From: Clostridium beijerinckii
GTDB lineage: Bacteria; Bacillota; Clostridia; Clostridiales; Clostridiaceae
Direction: 5' to 3'
Assembly (NCBI RefSeq): GCF_036699995.1
Contig: NZ_CP144906.1
Location: 142,501 to 206,500, forward strand
Length of the DNA stretch: 64,000 nt
Part shown: piece after piece, positions 27,224 to 36,809 of the stretch
How positions within the stretch are numbered: the first letter of the stretch is position 1
Layout of the letters: each line of letters begins with the position of its first letter
The notes under the pieces: model-generated
Databases searched by the model: none
What the model saw: the letters and a program-made list of their open reading frames with translations, nothing else
Told to the model about the DNA's origin: nothing
Program-made: the position numbers and the translations under genes

Positions 27224-28936
27224 ATGAAAATGTCTAATATGTTAATATCAACATTAAGAGAAGTACCAGCTGAAGCAGAGATTGACAGCCATAAGCTTAT
27301 GTTAAGAGCTGGAATGATAAGGAAAATGGCTGCAGGAGTATATAATTATATGCCTCTTGGATTAAAAGTTTTAAAAAAAGTTGAGGATATAATTAGGGAA
27401 GAAATGAATGCGGCAGGTGCACAGGAATTTCTAGCATCAGCTATTATTCCAGCAGAATTATGGCAGGAATCTGGTAGATGGGATGCATATGGAGCAGAAA
27501 TGTTTAGATTAAAGGATAGAGGTGATAGAGATTTCTGTTTAGGGCCAACTCATGAAGAAGTATTTACAGATATAGCGAGAAATGAAATTAAGTCTTACAA
27601 GCAATTACCTCTTAATTTATATCAGATCCAAACAAAGTATAGAGATGAGCGTAGGCCTAGGTTTGGGGTGATGAGATCTAGGGAATTTGTAATGAAAGAT
27701 GCTTATAGCTTTGATAAAGATCAAGTTGGGCTAGATTTAGCTTATGATAAAATGCATGATGCATATGTAAAAATATTTAATAGATGTGGTTTAGATGCAA
27801 AATGTGTTGCTGCTGATTCTGGTGCTATTGGTGGTTCAAATTCAGCAGAGTTTATGGTTAAATCGGAAGTTGGAGAGGATGATGTGGTATTTTGCAGTGA
27901 ATGTAACTATGCAGCAAATATCGAGAAAGCTTCATCACCAGCAGAGAAAGAGTTAAAAGAGGAATTCAAGGAAATAAATAAAGTTGAGACACCTAATACA
28001 AAAACTATAGATGAATTGGTTAAGTTTTTCGGTACTAATGAAAAAAAATTCGCAAAGACTATCTTGTTTAATGCAGATGGCAAAATAGTAGCAGTTATGG
28101 TTAGGGGTGATAGAGAAATTAATGAGGTTAAGGTTAGCAATGCAATTGGTGAAGTGATTAACCTAGATCTTGCTAGTTCAGAAGATGTAAAAAAGGCAAC
28201 GGGAGCAGAAATAGGATTTGCGGGACCAATAGGTATAAAAGTAGATATGCTATTAGTTGATGAAGAAGTAGCTAATATGTATAACTTTATTGTGGGTGCT
28301 AATGAAACAGGTTACCATATTAATAATGTAAATTATGGAAGAGACTTTGAAGGTGTAATAGGAGATTATAGAAACGTAACTGAAGGTGAGAAGTGCCCGG
28401 TTTGCGGTGGTAAGGTGACTATTGCAAGAGGAACAGAAGTGGGTCATATATTTAAACTTGGTACTAAATATTCAGAAGCCATGAATGCTAAGTTTATAGA
28501 TGAAGATGGAAAAGAAAAGCCATTTATAATGGGATGCTATGGAATTGGAGTTACAAGAACAATGGCATCTATAATTGAGCAACATCATGATGAAAATGGA
28601 ATAGTATGGCCATTGTCTGTTGCACCATACCATGTTTCTGTAATTCCTGTTAATGTAAAAGATGAGGAACAAGCTAGAATTGCAAATGAAATTTATGAAA
28701 AATTAACAAGTGCCGGAATAGAAGTTCTTTTAGATGATAGAAATGAAAGAGCAGGAGTGAAATTCAAAGATTCAGAATTAATGGGAATACCAATGAGAAT
28801 AACAGTAGGTAAAAAGATTAATGATGGAGAAATTGAATTTAAACTTAGAGATGGAGAAATGGAAGTAATCAAAATAGAAGATGTTTATAATATAATAAAA
28901 GGTGAATTTGAGAAAAACAATATAAAACTAAAATAA
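27224..28936 (+). CDS. proS: Prolyl-tRNA synthetase (bacterial type)
   Basis: A 570-residue class II synthetase that charges tRNA-Pro. It has motif 2 ([17 protein letters not shown]), the bacterial insertion domain (about 230-390) related to YbaK editing domains, motif 3 ([18 protein letters not shown]), and a C-terminal anticodon-binding domain. Length is the usual long bacterial form. AGGAGG precedes the ATG. It is controlled by the CCA-specifier T-box upstream and followed by cysS after 17 nt. Confidence 0.96.
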   Translation: MKMSNMLISTLREVPAEAEIDSHKLMLRAGMIRKMAAGVYNYMPLGLKVLKKVEDIIREEMNAAGAQEFLASAIIPAELWQESGRWDAYGAEMFRLKDRGDRDFCLGPTHEEVFTDIARNEIKSYKQLPLNLYQIQTKYRDERRPRFGVMRSREFVMKDAYSFDKDQVGLDLAYDKMHDAYVKIFNRCGLDAKCVAADSGAIGGSNSAEFMVKSEVGEDDVVFCSECNYAANIEKASSPAEKELKEEFKEINKVETPNTKTIDELVKFFGTNEKKFAKTILFNADGKIVAVMVRGDREINEVKVSNAIGEVINLDLASSEDVKKATGAEIGFAGPIGIKVDMLLVDEEVANMYNFIVGANETGYHINNVNYGRDFEGVIGDYRNVTEGEKCPVCGGKVTIARGTEVGHIFKLGTKYSEAMNAKFIDEDGKEKPFIMGCYGIGVTRTMASIIEQHHDENGIVWPLSVAPYHVSVIPVNVKDEEQARIANEIYEKLTSAGIEVLLDDRNERAGVKFKDSELMGIPMRITVGKKINDGEIEFKLRDGEMEVIKIEDVYNIIKGEFEKNNIKLK

Positions 28937-28953
28937 TTTTAGGAGGTAAATTA

Positions 28954-30354
28954 ATGAAGGTATTTAATACTTTAACAAGACAAAAAGAAGAGTTTATCCC
29001 TATTAGTCCAGGCGAAGTTAAAATGTATGTCTGTGGGCCGACTGTATATAATTTCTTTCACATAGGTAACGGAAGAACATTTATTGTCTTTGACACTATA
29101 AGAAGATATTTGGAGTATAGAGGATACAAGGTTAGATTTATCCAAAACTTTACTGACATAGACGATAAAATGATTAATAAAGCTAATGATGAGGGAATTA
29201 CAGTAAAAGAGCTTGGAGATAAATATATAAAAGAATACTACCAAGATGCCGATTCATTAAAGATAGAAAGAGCTACTGTAAATCCTAGAGCAACAGAATA
29301 TATTCATGATATAATCAAATTTGTTGAAGAGTTGATTGAAGCAGGATTTGCTTATGAAGTTGATGGTGATGTTTATTATAGCACAAAAAAATTTAATAAT
29401 TATGGAAGATTGGTAGGGCAGAATTTAGATGATTTGCAGGTTGGCGCAAGAATATCTGTTGATGAAAGAAAGAAAGATCCTATGGATTTTGCAGTATGGA
29501 AAGCACAAAAGCCAGGTGAACCTGCTTGGGAAAGTCCTTGGGGACCTGGAAGGCCTGGGTGGCATATAGAGTGTTCGTGCATGGCGAAGAAATTGTTGGG
29601 AGATACAATAGATATTCATGCAGGTGGCATGGATTTAAGATTCCCGCATCATGAAAATGAAATAGCTCAAAGTGAAGCTCTAACAGGAAAACCATTTGCA
29701 AATTATTGGCTTCATGCAGCATTTGTTAATGTAGATAATAAGAAAATGTCAAAATCATTAAATAACTTCTTTACAGCAAGAGAAGTTCTTGAGGAATATA
29801 GTTCCGATGCAATAAGGTTTTTGATGTTGTCTGGACACTATAGAATACAAATAAATTTTACTAAAGAACTTTTAGATTCAGCAAAATCATCAATAGAAAG
29901 ATTATATAATTGCATAAATAATCTTGAAAATTTGAAAGATGAAGTCACTAAAAAATTAATGGATGAAGAGGAAGAAAAATATCTAAAGTCTTTAGATAAA
30001 TATAGAGAAAAATTTATTGAGAAGATGGATGATGATTTTAATACAGCAGACGCTATTTCGGTATTGTTTGATTTGACTAAAGATATTAACAATAATGTGA
30101 ATATTAATTCATCCTCTGAATTATGTGAGAAAGCGGAATCAGTAGTTAGAGAACTAGGAAATCCGCTAGGTATACTTCAAGATCGTATTGAGAAGGATTT
30201 GGAAACAGAAATTCAAGAGCTTATTGAAAAGAGACAGCAAGCCAGAAAAAATAAAGATTTTGCACTTGCGGATAAAATAAGAGATGATTTAAAAAGCAGA
30301 AATATAATTTTAGAAGATACACCACAAGGTGTTAGATGGAAGAAGATTGATTAA
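28954..30354 (+). CDS. cysS: Cysteinyl-tRNA synthetase
   Basis: A 466-residue class I synthetase that charges tRNA-Cys. The HIGH-like signature is HIGNGR (36-41) and KKMSKS is present in the second half. Zinc ligands lie in CGPTVYN, CSCMAKK and PHHENE. A C-terminal helical anticodon domain follows. It shares a transcript with proS, so the proline T-box may also influence it. AGGAGG lies 7 nt before the ATG. Confidence 0.96.
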   Translation: MKVFNTLTRQKEEFIPISPGEVKMYVCGPTVYNFFHIGNGRTFIVFDTIRRYLEYRGYKVRFIQNFTDIDDKMINKANDEGITVKELGDKYIKEYYQDADSLKIERATVNPRATEYIHDIIKFVEELIEAGFAYEVDGDVYYSTKKFNNYGRLVGQNLDDLQVGARISVDERKKDPMDFAVWKAQKPGEPAWESPWGPGRPGWHIECSCMAKKLLGDTIDIHAGGMDLRFPHHENEIAQSEALTGKPFANYWLHAAFVNVDNKKMSKSLNNFFTAREVLEEYSSDAIRFLMLSGHYRIQINFTKELLDSAKSSIERLYNCINNLENLKDEVTKKLMDEEEEKYLKSLDKYREKFIEKMDDDFNTADAISVLFDLTKDINNNVNINSSSELCEKAESVVRELGNPLGILQDRIEKDLETEIQELIEKRQQARKNKDFALADKIRDDLKSRNIILEDTPQGVRWKKID

Positions 30355-30361
30355 TTAAAGA

Positions 30362-30385
30362 AAGGGTTGCATTTTTGCAACCCTT
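30362..30385 (+). terminator. Hairpin between cysS and mrnC
   Basis: Perfect 10-bp stem AAGGGTTGCA/TGCAACCCTT with a TTTT loop, 7 nt after the cysS stop. Only TATTTA follows, so it may be a partial terminator or an mRNA-stabilising hairpin within the operon. Confidence 0.6.
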
Positions 30386-30403
30386 ATTTAAAGGAGAATT
30401 ATA

Positions 30404-30817
30404 ATGTTAGATGACTTAAGAATTAGAAAATTTTCAAAAGATGAAGCAAGAATGTTGAATTCATTACAATTGGCATTAATAGGTGATGGTGTATTTGAGG
30501 TTTTTATTAGAAATTATATTTTGACTCAAAATACAGCATTATCTGCAAATAAGATACATGTGAAGGCAATTGGATATGTAAAAGCAAAAAGTCAGGCGTG
30601 TATAATGCATGAAATTGAAAATCTCCTAAATGAGGAGGAAGAAGCAGTTTACAAAAGGGGAAGAAATGCGAAATCACCTACTGTTCCTAAGAATGCAGAG
30701 ATAAGAGATTATAGAATGGCAACTGGGTTTGAAGCGTTAATTGGTTATCTATACTTAGTAGGTGATAAGGAAAGATTAGAATTTATATTTAACAGAAGTA
30801 TTGAAATTATTAATTAG
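30404..30817 (+). CDS. mrnC: Mini-ribonuclease III
   Basis: A 137-residue nuclease consisting only of an RNase III catalytic domain, without the double-stranded RNA-binding domain. It matures the 23S rRNA ends in Bacillus. The catalytic motif appears as LALIGDGVFEVFIRN, and the second acidic block as GFEALIGYLYLVGD. It lies between cysS and rlmB, the conserved place of mrnC. AAGGAG precedes the ATG. Confidence 0.94.
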   Translation: MLDDLRIRKFSKDEARMLNSLQLALIGDGVFEVFIRNYILTQNTALSANKIHVKAIGYVKAKSQACIMHEIENLLNEEEEAVYKRGRNAKSPTVPKNAEIRDYRMATGFEALIGYLYLVGDKERLEFIFNRSIEIIN

Positions 30818-30847
30818 TTTATAAAATTAAAAAAAGGAGGGTTTATA

Positions 30848-31750
30848 ATGAATAGTAAGCCGAAAAAAAATATTTCAAATGTCAAGTTTATGGAAAGCAA
30901 AGATAAATCTGTAAATCAATCAAAAGGTAAAGTTAAAAGCTATAATGAGGCAAAAAATAAAACGAAGAAAGATAATATAGTAGGAAATGATAAATCAACG
31001 GGCGCTATTGAAGAGAGAGAAGATATAGTTATTGGAAGAAATGCCGTAATTGAAGCTCTAAAAGGAGAAAGAACGATCGAAACGCTATATATATCTAATA
31101 GTAAATTAGAAGGTTCAATAAAAACTATTGTTGGTTTGGCAAAAGAAAATAGGATATTAATAAAAGAAGTTGATAAAAGAAAACTTGATTCAATGTGTGG
31201 TGGAGAAGTACATCAAGGGGTAATAGCAAAAGTTACTCCATATAAATATTCAGAAGTATCGGATATATTGGATTTAGCAGAGAAAAGAGGGGAAGCTCCG
31301 TTCATAGTTATATTAGATGAGATTGAGGATCCGCATAATTTAGGATCAATAGTAAGGACTGCGGAATTATTTGGAGTTCATGGAATTATACTCCCAAAGA
31401 GAAGAAGTGCATCTGTAAGTACAACCGTTTATAAATCTTCGGTTGGAGCAATAGAACATGTAAAAATAGCTAAGGTAACAAATTTAAATTCGACAATAGA
31501 GGAACTAAAAGAAAAGGGGATCTGGATTTATGGGGCAGACATAAGAGCAGAAGAATATAGCTACCAAGTAGATTTTGGAGGACCTTGTGCGGTTATAATT
31601 GGAAATGAAGGGAGAGGTATTTCAAAATTAACGGTGGAAAAGTGTGATAAGCTAATAAAAATACCAATGGTCGGAAAGATTAATTCTTTAAACGCATCTG
31701 TAGCTGGTGGTATAATTATGTATGAAGTTTTAAAAGGACGATTGAAATAG
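30848..31750 (+). CDS. rlmB: 23S rRNA 2'-O-ribose methyltransferase RlmB (SpoU family)
   Basis: A 300-residue SPOUT methyltransferase, by family modifying a guanosine in the 23S peptidyl-transferase region. The substrate-binding domain begins at VIGRNAVIEALKG near residue 59. Knot motifs are ILDEIEDPHNLGSIVRTAE, VIIGNEGRGIS and IPMVGKINSLNASVA. The first 55 residues are a Lys/Asn-rich low-complexity extension not needed for the core fold. AAAGGAGGG precedes the ATG by 8 nt. It lies in the mrnC - rlmB - yacP order. Confidence 0.94.
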   Translation: MNSKPKKNISNVKFMESKDKSVNQSKGKVKSYNEAKNKTKKDNIVGNDKSTGAIEEREDIVIGRNAVIEALKGERTIETLYISNSKLEGSIKTIVGLAKENRILIKEVDKRKLDSMCGGEVHQGVIAKVTPYKYSEVSDILDLAEKRGEAPFIVILDEIEDPHNLGSIVRTAELFGVHGIILPKRRSASVSTTVYKSSVGAIEHVKIAKVTNLNSTIEELKEKGIWIYGADIRAEEYSYQVDFGGPCAVIIGNEGRGISKLTVEKCDKLIKIPMVGKINSLNASVAGGIIMYEVLKGRLK

Positions 31751-31763
31751 AGAGAGGTATATC

Positions 31764-32276
31764 GTGAAAACTATTTTTGTAGATGGATATAATGTTATAA
31801 ATAGTTGGCCTAATTTAAAACAAAAAAAAGATTCTAGCTTTGAGGGTGCAAGACAAACTCTTATAGATACTTTACATAATTATGGAGTTTTTAATGCTTG
31901 TAGAATAATATTAGTATTTGATGCTCATAAAGTTACTGGGAGCATTGAAAAGAAAGAAGAGGTAAATAGAAATATATCGGTAGTATTTACAAAGGATGGA
32001 GAAACTGCGGATAGTTATATTGAGAAACAAGTAAATGCTCTAGGAAGGAAACATGAAATAGTTGTTGTAACATCTGATAGCCTAGAGCAGCAAACAATTT
32101 TTCAAAGAGGTGCAGTTAGAATGTCATCTTTAGAATTTTATAATGAGGTTCTAAGGATAGAGAAGTCTATAAAAAATAAAGCAGATAAGAACAGAATTTC
32201 ACAAAAAAATATAATAAGTGATAATATAGATGATAGGATAGTCAAAATATTAGAAGAAATCAGAAGAAGTAAGTAA
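31764..32276 (+). CDS. rae1: NYN-domain ribonuclease YacP (Rae1)
   Basis: A 170-residue NYN/PIN-like nuclease. The Bacillus orthologue Rae1 cleaves mRNA on the ribosome. It starts KTIFVDGYNVINSWPNLK, the typical NYN opening with an acidic residue, and continues with ILVFDAHKV, FTKDGETADSYIE and VVTSDSLEQQ. The start is GTG 31764 with AGAGAGG upstream. It lies between rlmB and sigH, as in Bacillus (yacO - yacP - sigH). Confidence 0.92.
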   Translation: MKTIFVDGYNVINSWPNLKQKKDSSFEGARQTLIDTLHNYGVFNACRIILVFDAHKVTGSIEKKEEVNRNISVVFTKDGETADSYIEKQVNALGRKHEIVVVTSDSLEQQTIFQRGAVRMSSLEFYNEVLRIEKSIKNKADKNRISQKNIISDNIDDRIVKILEEIRRSK

Positions 32277-32282
32277 ATTCAG

Positions 32283-32312
32283 TTGACTAACATAATTTTA
32301 CTGGGGTATAAT
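32283..32312 (+). promoter_or_regulatory. Sigma-A-like promoter before sigH
   Basis: TTGACT (32283-32288), 18 nt, TATAAT (32307-32312). It lies 6 nt after the rae1 stop. The last base of the -10 is the first base of a possible TTG start of sigH, so a transcript from here would begin after that TTG. Confidence 0.65.
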
Positions 32313-32335
32313 TGTCTAAACGAGTGGTTAGTTTA

Positions 32336-32983
32336 ATGCAGAAGAGAGTTGAGAATAAGCAGTTGAAAGGTTTTTTAGATTTCAAAGATAAATCAGACGA
32401 AGAAATTGTTGCGAAAGCTAAGAGTGGTAATAGTAGGGCGCAAGAATATTTAATTTCAAAATATGAGAACTTTGTGAAGTCAAAGGCTAAATCATATTTT
32501 TTAATTGGAGCCGACAAGGAAGACATTTATCAAGAAGGGATGATAGGTTTATATAAGGCTATCAGAGATTTTAATGCAGAAAAATCAACATCATTTAAAG
32601 CCTTTGCAGAAATATGTGTAATCAGACAAATAATAACTGCAATAAAAACAGCTACTAGGCAGAAACATATTCCGTTAAATACTTATGTCTCTTTAAATAA
32701 GCCAATATATGAAGAGGAATCAGAGAGAACTCTGCTTGATGTTTTGGCAGGATTGAAAATTTCAGATCCTGAAGAGCTAATGATTAGTAAGGAACAAATG
32801 GATTATATCGAGAAAAAGATTTCGAAAGTGTTATCAGATTTGGAATTAGAGGTTCTTACTTCATACCTAGATGGAAAATCTTATCAGGAGATTGCAAGTG
32901 ATTTAGAACGACATTCGAAGTCCATAGATAATGCATTACAAAGAGTAAAGAGAAAATTAGAAAAATGCTTAGATTTAAAGTGA
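32336..32983 (+). CDS. sigH: RNA polymerase sigma-H factor (sporulation)
   Basis: A sigma-70-family factor of 215 residues that directs early sporulation and stationary-phase genes. Region 2 reads NFVKSKAKSYFLIGADKEDIYQEGMIGLYKAIRDF, with matching surroundings to Bacillus SigH (Spo0H), and region 4 has SYQEIASDLERHSKSIDNALQR. I use ATG 32336; the frame also starts at TTG 32312 (223 residues), but that codon overlaps the -10 of a good promoter. The ribosome site before 32336 is weak, so the choice is open. It follows rae1, as in Bacillus. Confidence 0.92.
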   Translation: MQKRVENKQLKGFLDFKDKSDEEIVAKAKSGNSRAQEYLISKYENFVKSKAKSYFLIGADKEDIYQEGMIGLYKAIRDFNAEKSTSFKAFAEICVIRQIITAIKTATRQKHIPLNTYVSLNKPIYEEESERTLLDVLAGLKISDPEELMISKEQMDYIEKKISKVLSDLELEVLTSYLDGKSYQEIASDLERHSKSIDNALQRVKRKLEKCLDLK

Positions 32984-32991
32984 TAATTTAT

Positions 32992-33021
32992 ATTGACAAA
33001 TAAAAAGAATAATAGTAAACT
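32992..33021 (+). promoter_or_regulatory. Promoter of tRNA-Thr/tuf
   Basis: TTGACA (32992-32997), 18 nt, TAAACT (33016-33021). It lies right after sigH and 38 nt before tRNA-Thr. The -35 is perfect; the -10 matches 4 of 6. A TATAAT at 33023 is 25 nt from the -35 and too far to pair with it. Confidence 0.55.
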
Positions 33022-33059
33022 TTATAATTGGTATATCAAAGAAGATAGCAATTTTGAAC

Positions 33060-33135
33060 GCTCACATAGCTCAGTCGGCAGAGCGTCACCTTGGTAAGGT
33101 GGAGGTCGTCGGTTCGATTCCGATTGTGAGCTCCA
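33060..33135 (+). tRNA. tRNA-Thr (GGT)
   Basis: 76-nt cloverleaf with acceptor GCTCACA/TGTGAGC, D-arm AGCTCAGTCGGCAGAGC, anticodon loop TTGGTAA (anticodon GGT), T-loop GGTTCGATTCC, and encoded CCA. It lies between sigH and tuf, probably co-transcribed with tuf. Confidence 0.97.
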
Positions 33136-33183
33136 AATAATAAAAAATAAAAAAACACTAGGCCAAGTTTATTAGAAGATAAT

Positions 33184-34405
33184 AAGGGAGGAAAATTATA
33201 ATGGCAAAAGCAAAGTATGAAAGAAGTAAGCCACACGTTAATATTGGAACAATAGGTCACGTAGACCATGGTAAGACAACATTAACAGCAGCAATCACAA
33301 CAGTATTAGCAAATAAAGGATTTGCAGAAGCATTTAACTATGCAGATATTGATAAGGCTCCAGAAGAAAAAGAAAGAGGAATCACAATCAATACAGCACA
33401 CGTTGAGTACCAAACAGAAAACAGACACTATGCGCACGTTGACTGTCCAGGGCATGCTGACTATGTTAAGAACATGATCACAGGAGCAGCACAAATGGAT
33501 GGAGCTATCTTAGTTGTATCAGCAGCAGATGGTCCAATGCCACAAACAAGAGAACATATACTACTAGGATCAAGAGTTGGTATCCAATATATCGTAGTAT
33601 TCTTAAATAAAGCAGATATGGTAGACGATCCAGAATTATTAGAATTAGTAGAAATGGAAGTTAGAGAATTATTAAGCGAATATGACTTCCCAGGAGATGA
33701 TATTCCAGTAATAACAGGATCAGCATTAAAAGCATTAGAAAATCCAACAGATGAAGAAGCAATTAAGCCAATCATGGATTTAATGGAAGCAGTAGATAGC
33801 TATATCCCAACTCCAGAAAGAGCAACAGATAAGCCATTCTTAATGCCAATCGAAGATGTATTCACAATTACAGGAAGAGGAACAGTTGCAACAGGAAGAG
33901 TTGAAGCTGGAGTACTTCATGTAGGAGATGAAGTAGAAATCGTTGGATTAACAGAAGAAAAGAAGAAAGTTGTAGTAACTGGAATCGAAATGTTCAGAAA
34001 GTTATTGGATGAAGCGCAAGCAGGAGATAACATTGGAGCATTATTAAGAGGAGTTCAAAGAACTGATATTGAAAGAGGTCAAGTTTTATCAAAACCAAAT
34101 TCAGTACATCCTCATACTAAATTTGTAGGTCAAGTATACGTACTTAAGAAAGAAGAAGGCGGAAGACATACTCCATTCTTCGATGGATACAGACCACAAT
34201 TCTACTTCAGAACAACAGACGTTACAGGATCAATCAAATTACCAGACGGAATGGAAATGGTAATGCCTGGAGATCACATTGATATGAATGTTGAATTAAT
34301 CACTCCAATCGCAATGGATGAAGGATTAAGATTCGCTATCAGAGAAGGCGGAAGAACTGTAGGTTCTGGAGTTGTTACTAAAATAGTAGAATAAGATACA
34401 TTTAT
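33184..34405 (+). repeat. 1.2-kb direct repeat carrying tuf, copy 1
   Basis: From the ribosome binding site AAGGGAGG to GATACATTTAT after the stop, this appears identical by eye to about 49106-50327. Sequences diverge abruptly on both sides. The proteins are identical. This pattern indicates gene conversion between the two tuf loci. Confidence 0.9.
33201..34394 (+). CDS. tuf: Elongation factor Tu, copy 1
   Basis: A 397-residue GTPase that brings aminoacyl-tRNA to the ribosome. G1 is GHVDHGKT (19-26), the switch segment has [13 protein letters not shown]3 is DCPGHADY, G4 NKADM. Domains 2 and 3 follow with the usual ends. The product is identical to that of the second copy at 49123. It follows tRNA-Thr and is closed by a terminator, so it may be expressed apart from the str operon. 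GGGAGG precedes the ATG. Confidence 0.99.
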   Translation: MAKAKYERSKPHVNIGTIGHVDHGKTTLTAAITTVLANKGFAEAFNYADIDKAPEEKERGITINTAHVEYQTENRHYAHVDCPGHADYVKNMITGAAQMDGAILVVSAADGPMPQTREHILLGSRVGIQYIVVFLNKADMVDDPELLELVEMEVRELLSEYDFPGDDIPVITGSALKALENPTDEEAIKPIMDLMEAVDSYIPTPERATDKPFLMPIEDVFTITGRGTVATGRVEAGVLHVGDEVEIVGLTEEKKKVVVTGIEMFRKLLDEAQAGDNIGALLRGVQRTDIERGQVLSKPNSVHPHTKFVGQVYVLKKEEGGRHTPFFDGYRPQFYFRTTDVTGSIKLPDGMEMVMPGDHIDMNVELITPIAMDEGLRFAIREGGRTVGSGVVTKIVE

Positions 34406-34409
34406 TACT

Positions 34410-34443
34410 AATAGGACTAAGTTGTATAACTTAGTCCTATTTA
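34410..34443 (+). terminator. Terminator after tuf copy 1
   Basis: Perfect 14-bp stem AATAGGACTAAGTT/AACTTAGTCCTATT with a 4-nt loop GTAT, 15 nt after the stop. The T-run is short. Confidence 0.8.
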
Positions 34444-34451
34444 AAGGATGA

Positions 34452-34480
34452 TTGACAAGTCAAATATTCTATGATATTGT
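34452..34480 (+). promoter_or_regulatory. Promoter of rpmG-secE-nusG
   Basis: TTGACA (34452-34457), 17 nt, TATTGT (34475-34480). It lies just after the tuf terminator and 92 nt before rpmG. The -35 is perfect and the spacing ideal. Confidence 0.6.
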
Positions 34481-34571
34481 ATAAAAGTGACATTTTAAGC
34501 AACGTAAATTTTAGAAGTGAATAGGAACTCAAGATTCCTATTTAATATATAAGAAAACTGGAGGTGCAGTC

Positions 34572-34721
34572 ATGAGAACAAAAGTAACTTTAGCATGCAC
34601 AGAGTGTAAACAAAGAAATTATGATTCAATGAAAAACAAAAAGAATGATCCAGATAGATTAGAAATGAAAAAGTATTGTAAATTCTGTAAAAAGCACACT
34701 CTTCATAGAGAAACAAAGTAA
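34572..34721 (+). CDS. rpmG: 50S ribosomal protein L33 (zinc type)
   Basis: A 49-residue large-subunit protein. It holds two cysteine pairs, CTEC (9-12) and CKFC (36-39), marking the zinc-binding form. It ends KHTLHRETK, typical of L33. GGAGGTG lies 8 nt before the ATG. It heads rpmG-secE-nusG, the common order upstream of the L11 operon. Confidence 0.97.
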   Translation: MRTKVTLACTECKQRNYDSMKNKKNDPDRLEMKKYCKFCKKHTLHRETK

Positions 34722-34769
34722 TTAGCCGAAGTAATGACATATAGTTATTAAATTTAAGGATGTGAAGAT

Positions 34770-35000
34770 ATGTCAGCAAAGAACAGTGTAAAAACTGAAA
34801 AAGCTATTAAAAGTAATGGTTTGTTTGGTTTTTTTCGAGAGGTTAAGGTAGAGGTTAAGAAGATAACTTGGCCTTCAAAAGATGAGACAAAGAAAGCATT
34901 TGTTGCAGTTATTGTGTTCACACTAATGTATACTATATTAGTTGGTGGATTGGATTCTATTTTCAATAACCTCTTTAAAATGATTTTAAATTTCAAGTAA
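34770..35000 (+). CDS. secE: Preprotein translocase subunit SecE
   Basis: A 76-residue membrane protein that clamps SecY in the Sec translocon. A charged N-terminus leads to the amphipathic FFREVKVEVKKITWPSKDE segment diagnostic of SecE, followed by one membrane helix. AAGGATGTG precedes the ATG. It lies between rpmG and nusG, as usual. Confidence 0.95.
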   Translation: MSAKNSVKTEKAIKSNGLFGFFREVKVEVKKITWPSKDETKKAFVAVIVFTLMYTILVGGLDSIFNNLFKMILNFK

Positions 35001-35013
35001 AAGGGAGGTTTGG

Positions 35014-35559
35014 GTGATTTTATATCGCCTGACGAATATGAGTGATAGAGCACGATGGTATGTAGTTCATACATACTCAGGATATGAAAATAAAGTAAAA
35101 GCAAACTTAGAAAAAGCAATTGAAAATAGAAATCTTGAAGCATTAATCCATGATATACAAGTACCCATGGAAGAAGTGGTTGAAGAAAAAGATGGAAAGC
35201 AAAAAGTCTCATTAAAGAAGAAATTTCCTGGATATGTGCTTGTAAAAATGTTAATGGGTGATGAAGCTTGGTACGTTGTTAGAAATACTAGAGGCGTAAC
35301 AGGATTTGTAGGCCCAGGATCTAAACCAGTTCCTCTTTCTGATGAAGAAGTGGAATCGATGGGAGTGTTAGAAGTTCCTGTTGAGATTGACTTAGAGGTA
35401 GGGGAAAGTATAAGAATTATCTCTGGGCCATTGAGAGATTCAGTAGCCACAATACAAGAGATAATTCCAGATAAACGCAAAGTGAAAGCTTTAGTGGAGA
35501 TGTTTGGCAGAGAAACACTTGCCGAATTAGACTTTAATCAAGTTGAAAAATTAGTTTAA
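35014..35559 (+). CDS. nusG: Transcription antitermination/pausing factor NusG
   Basis: A 181-residue factor that binds RNA polymerase and modulates pausing, with an NGN domain (ARWYVVHTYSGYENKVK; VRNTRGVTGFVG) and a C-terminal KOW domain (GESIRIISGPLRDSVATIQEI). The GTG at 35014 follows AAGGGAGG at good spacing. An internal ATG at 35038 (MSDRARWYV) gives the commoner 173-residue form but has no ribosome site. It ends 24 nt before the first L1-like leader hairpin. Confidence 0.95.
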   Translation: MILYRLTNMSDRARWYVVHTYSGYENKVKANLEKAIENRNLEALIHDIQVPMEEVVEEKDGKQKVSLKKKFPGYVLVKMLMGDEAWYVVRNTRGVTGFVGPGSKPVPLSDEEVESMGVLEVPVEIDLEVGESIRIISGPLRDSVATIQEIIPDKRKVKALVEMFGRETLAELDFNQVEKLV

Positions 35560-35583
35560 CTATAATGAACTAATTTTAATTAA

Positions 35584-35615
35584 GTGGGAGAACTAAAAAG
35601 AGTTCGTTATACCAC
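35584..35615 (+). promoter_or_regulatory. L1-binding-site mimic before rplK
   Basis: GTGGGAG (35584-35590) and ATACCAC (35609-35615) can pair as GTGG/CCAC, enclosing GAACT-AAAAA-GAGTTC. The same two blocks form the base of the L1-binding region of the 23S rRNA in this window (1771-1777 and 1821-1827). It sits just before the rplK ribosome site. By analogy with autogenous control of the L11-L1 operon by L1, it is likely an L1 operator. Confidence 0.7.
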
Positions 35616-35637
35616 AGTAATAGGAGGAATAACAAAA

Positions 35638-36063
35638 ATGGCTAAGAAAGTAACTGGAATGATTAAACTTCAACTTCAAGCAGGTAAGGCAACACCAGCT
35701 CCACCTGTAGGTCCAGCTTTAGGTCAACACGGTGTAAATATAATGGGATTCTGTAAGGAGTTTAATGCAAAAACTGCAAATCAAGCTGGGTATATAATAC
35801 CAGTAGTTATTACAGTTTACCAAGACAGATCTTTTAGTTTTATATTAAAGACTCCTCCAGCTGCAGTTCTAATTAAGAAAGAAATAGGATTAGAAAGTGG
35901 TTCTGGAGTACCTAATAAAACAAAGGTTGGTAAATTAACTCAAGATCAACTTAGAAAGATTGCTGAAACTAAGATGCCAGACTTAAATGCTGCAAGTGTT
36001 GAATCAGCTATGAGAATGATAGCAGGAACAGCTAGAAGTATGGGCGTAACTATTGAAGAGTAA
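35638..36063 (+). CDS. rplK: 50S ribosomal protein L11
   Basis: A 141-residue protein of the GTPase-associated centre. The N-terminal proline-rich segment [20 protein letters not shown] and the C-terminal rRNA-binding part ending [10 protein letters not shown] are typical. ATG 35638 follows AGGAGG by 7-9 nt. It precedes rplA, with an L1-like hairpin before each gene. Confidence 0.98.
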   Translation: MAKKVTGMIKLQLQAGKATPAPPVGPALGQHGVNIMGFCKEFNAKTANQAGYIIPVVITVYQDRSFSFILKTPPAAVLIKKEIGLESGSGVPNKTKVGKLTQDQLRKIAETKMPDLNAASVESAMRMIAGTARSMGVTIEE

Positions 36064-36076
36064 TTCGTAAAAATAA

Positions 36077-36103
36077 GTGGGAGGTCAAAACCGTTAATAC
36101 CAC
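36077..36103 (+). promoter_or_regulatory. L1-binding-site mimic before rplA
   Basis: A second copy of the motif: GTGGGAG (36077-36083) and ATACCAC (36097-36103), 13 nt apart, with GGT-CAAA-ACC inside. It is followed by ACAGAGGAGG, the rplA ribosome site. It shares the outer blocks with the rplK leader motif and the 23S rRNA, but not the inner sequence, which suggests selection on the outer blocks. Confidence 0.7.
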
Positions 36104-36117
36104 AGAGGAGGCAAATT

Positions 36118-36807
36118 ATGGGAAAAAAATACATTGAAAGTGCAAAGCTTATAGACAAGAGTGCATTATATAATCCAGTAGAAGCATTAGATCTTACATT
36201 AAAGACTGCAAAGGCAAACTTCGATGAAACTATTGAATTACATGTAAGACTTGGAGTAGATCCAAGACATGCAGATCAACAAGTTAGAGGTGCAGTTGTA
36301 TTACCAAACGGAACAGGTAAAACAGTTAGAGTACTTGTTTTTGCTAAAGGAGATAAGGCTGCAGAAGCACAACAAGCAGGAGCAGATTTCGTTGGAGCAG
36401 ATGAACTAGTTCAAAAAATCCAAAGCGAAAACTGGTTTGATTATGATGTAGTTGTTGCAACACCAGATATGATGGGAGTTGTAGGTAGAATTGGTAGAGT
36501 GTTAGGACCTAAAGGACTAATGCCAAATCCAAAGTCAGGAACAGTAACATTTGATGTTGCTAAGGCAATTGAAGAAATTAAAGCTGGTAAAGTTGAATAT
36601 AGAGTAGATAAAACAGCAATAGTTCACTGTCCAATTGGAAAAAAATCATTTGGAACTGAAAAATTAAAAGAAAACTTTACTGCATTAATGGAAGCTTTAG
36701 TTAAGGCTAAACCAGCAGCAGCAAAAGGGCAATACTTAAAATCAGTATCTGTTTCAAGTACAATGGGACCAAGTGCAAAAGTTAATCCTACAAGAGCTTT
36801 AGATTAG
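36118..36807 (+). CDS. rplA: 50S ribosomal protein L1
   Basis: A 229-residue two-domain protein of the L1 stalk. It has [14 protein letters not shown] and the conserved [20 protein letters not shown] block. L1 commonly represses its own operon by binding mRNA that mimics its rRNA site; such a motif lies directly upstream. GAGGAGG precedes the ATG. A promoter and L10 leader follow. Confidence 0.98.
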   Translation: MGKKYIESAKLIDKSALYNPVEALDLTLKTAKANFDETIELHVRLGVDPRHADQQVRGAVVLPNGTGKTVRVLVFAKGDKAAEAQQAGADFVGADELVQKIQSENWFDYDVVVATPDMMGVVGRIGRVLGPKGLMPNPKSGTVTFDVAKAIEEIKAGKVEYRVDKTAIVHCPIGKKSFGTEKLKENFTALMEALVKAKPAAAKGQYLKSVSVSSTMGPSAKVNPTRALD

Positions 36808-36809
36808 TA

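Noticed and set aside
33306..33775. Antisense frames in tuf, repeated at 49228-49697
   Set aside because: Shadows of the strongly biased tuf codons; they appear twice only because tuf is duplicated.
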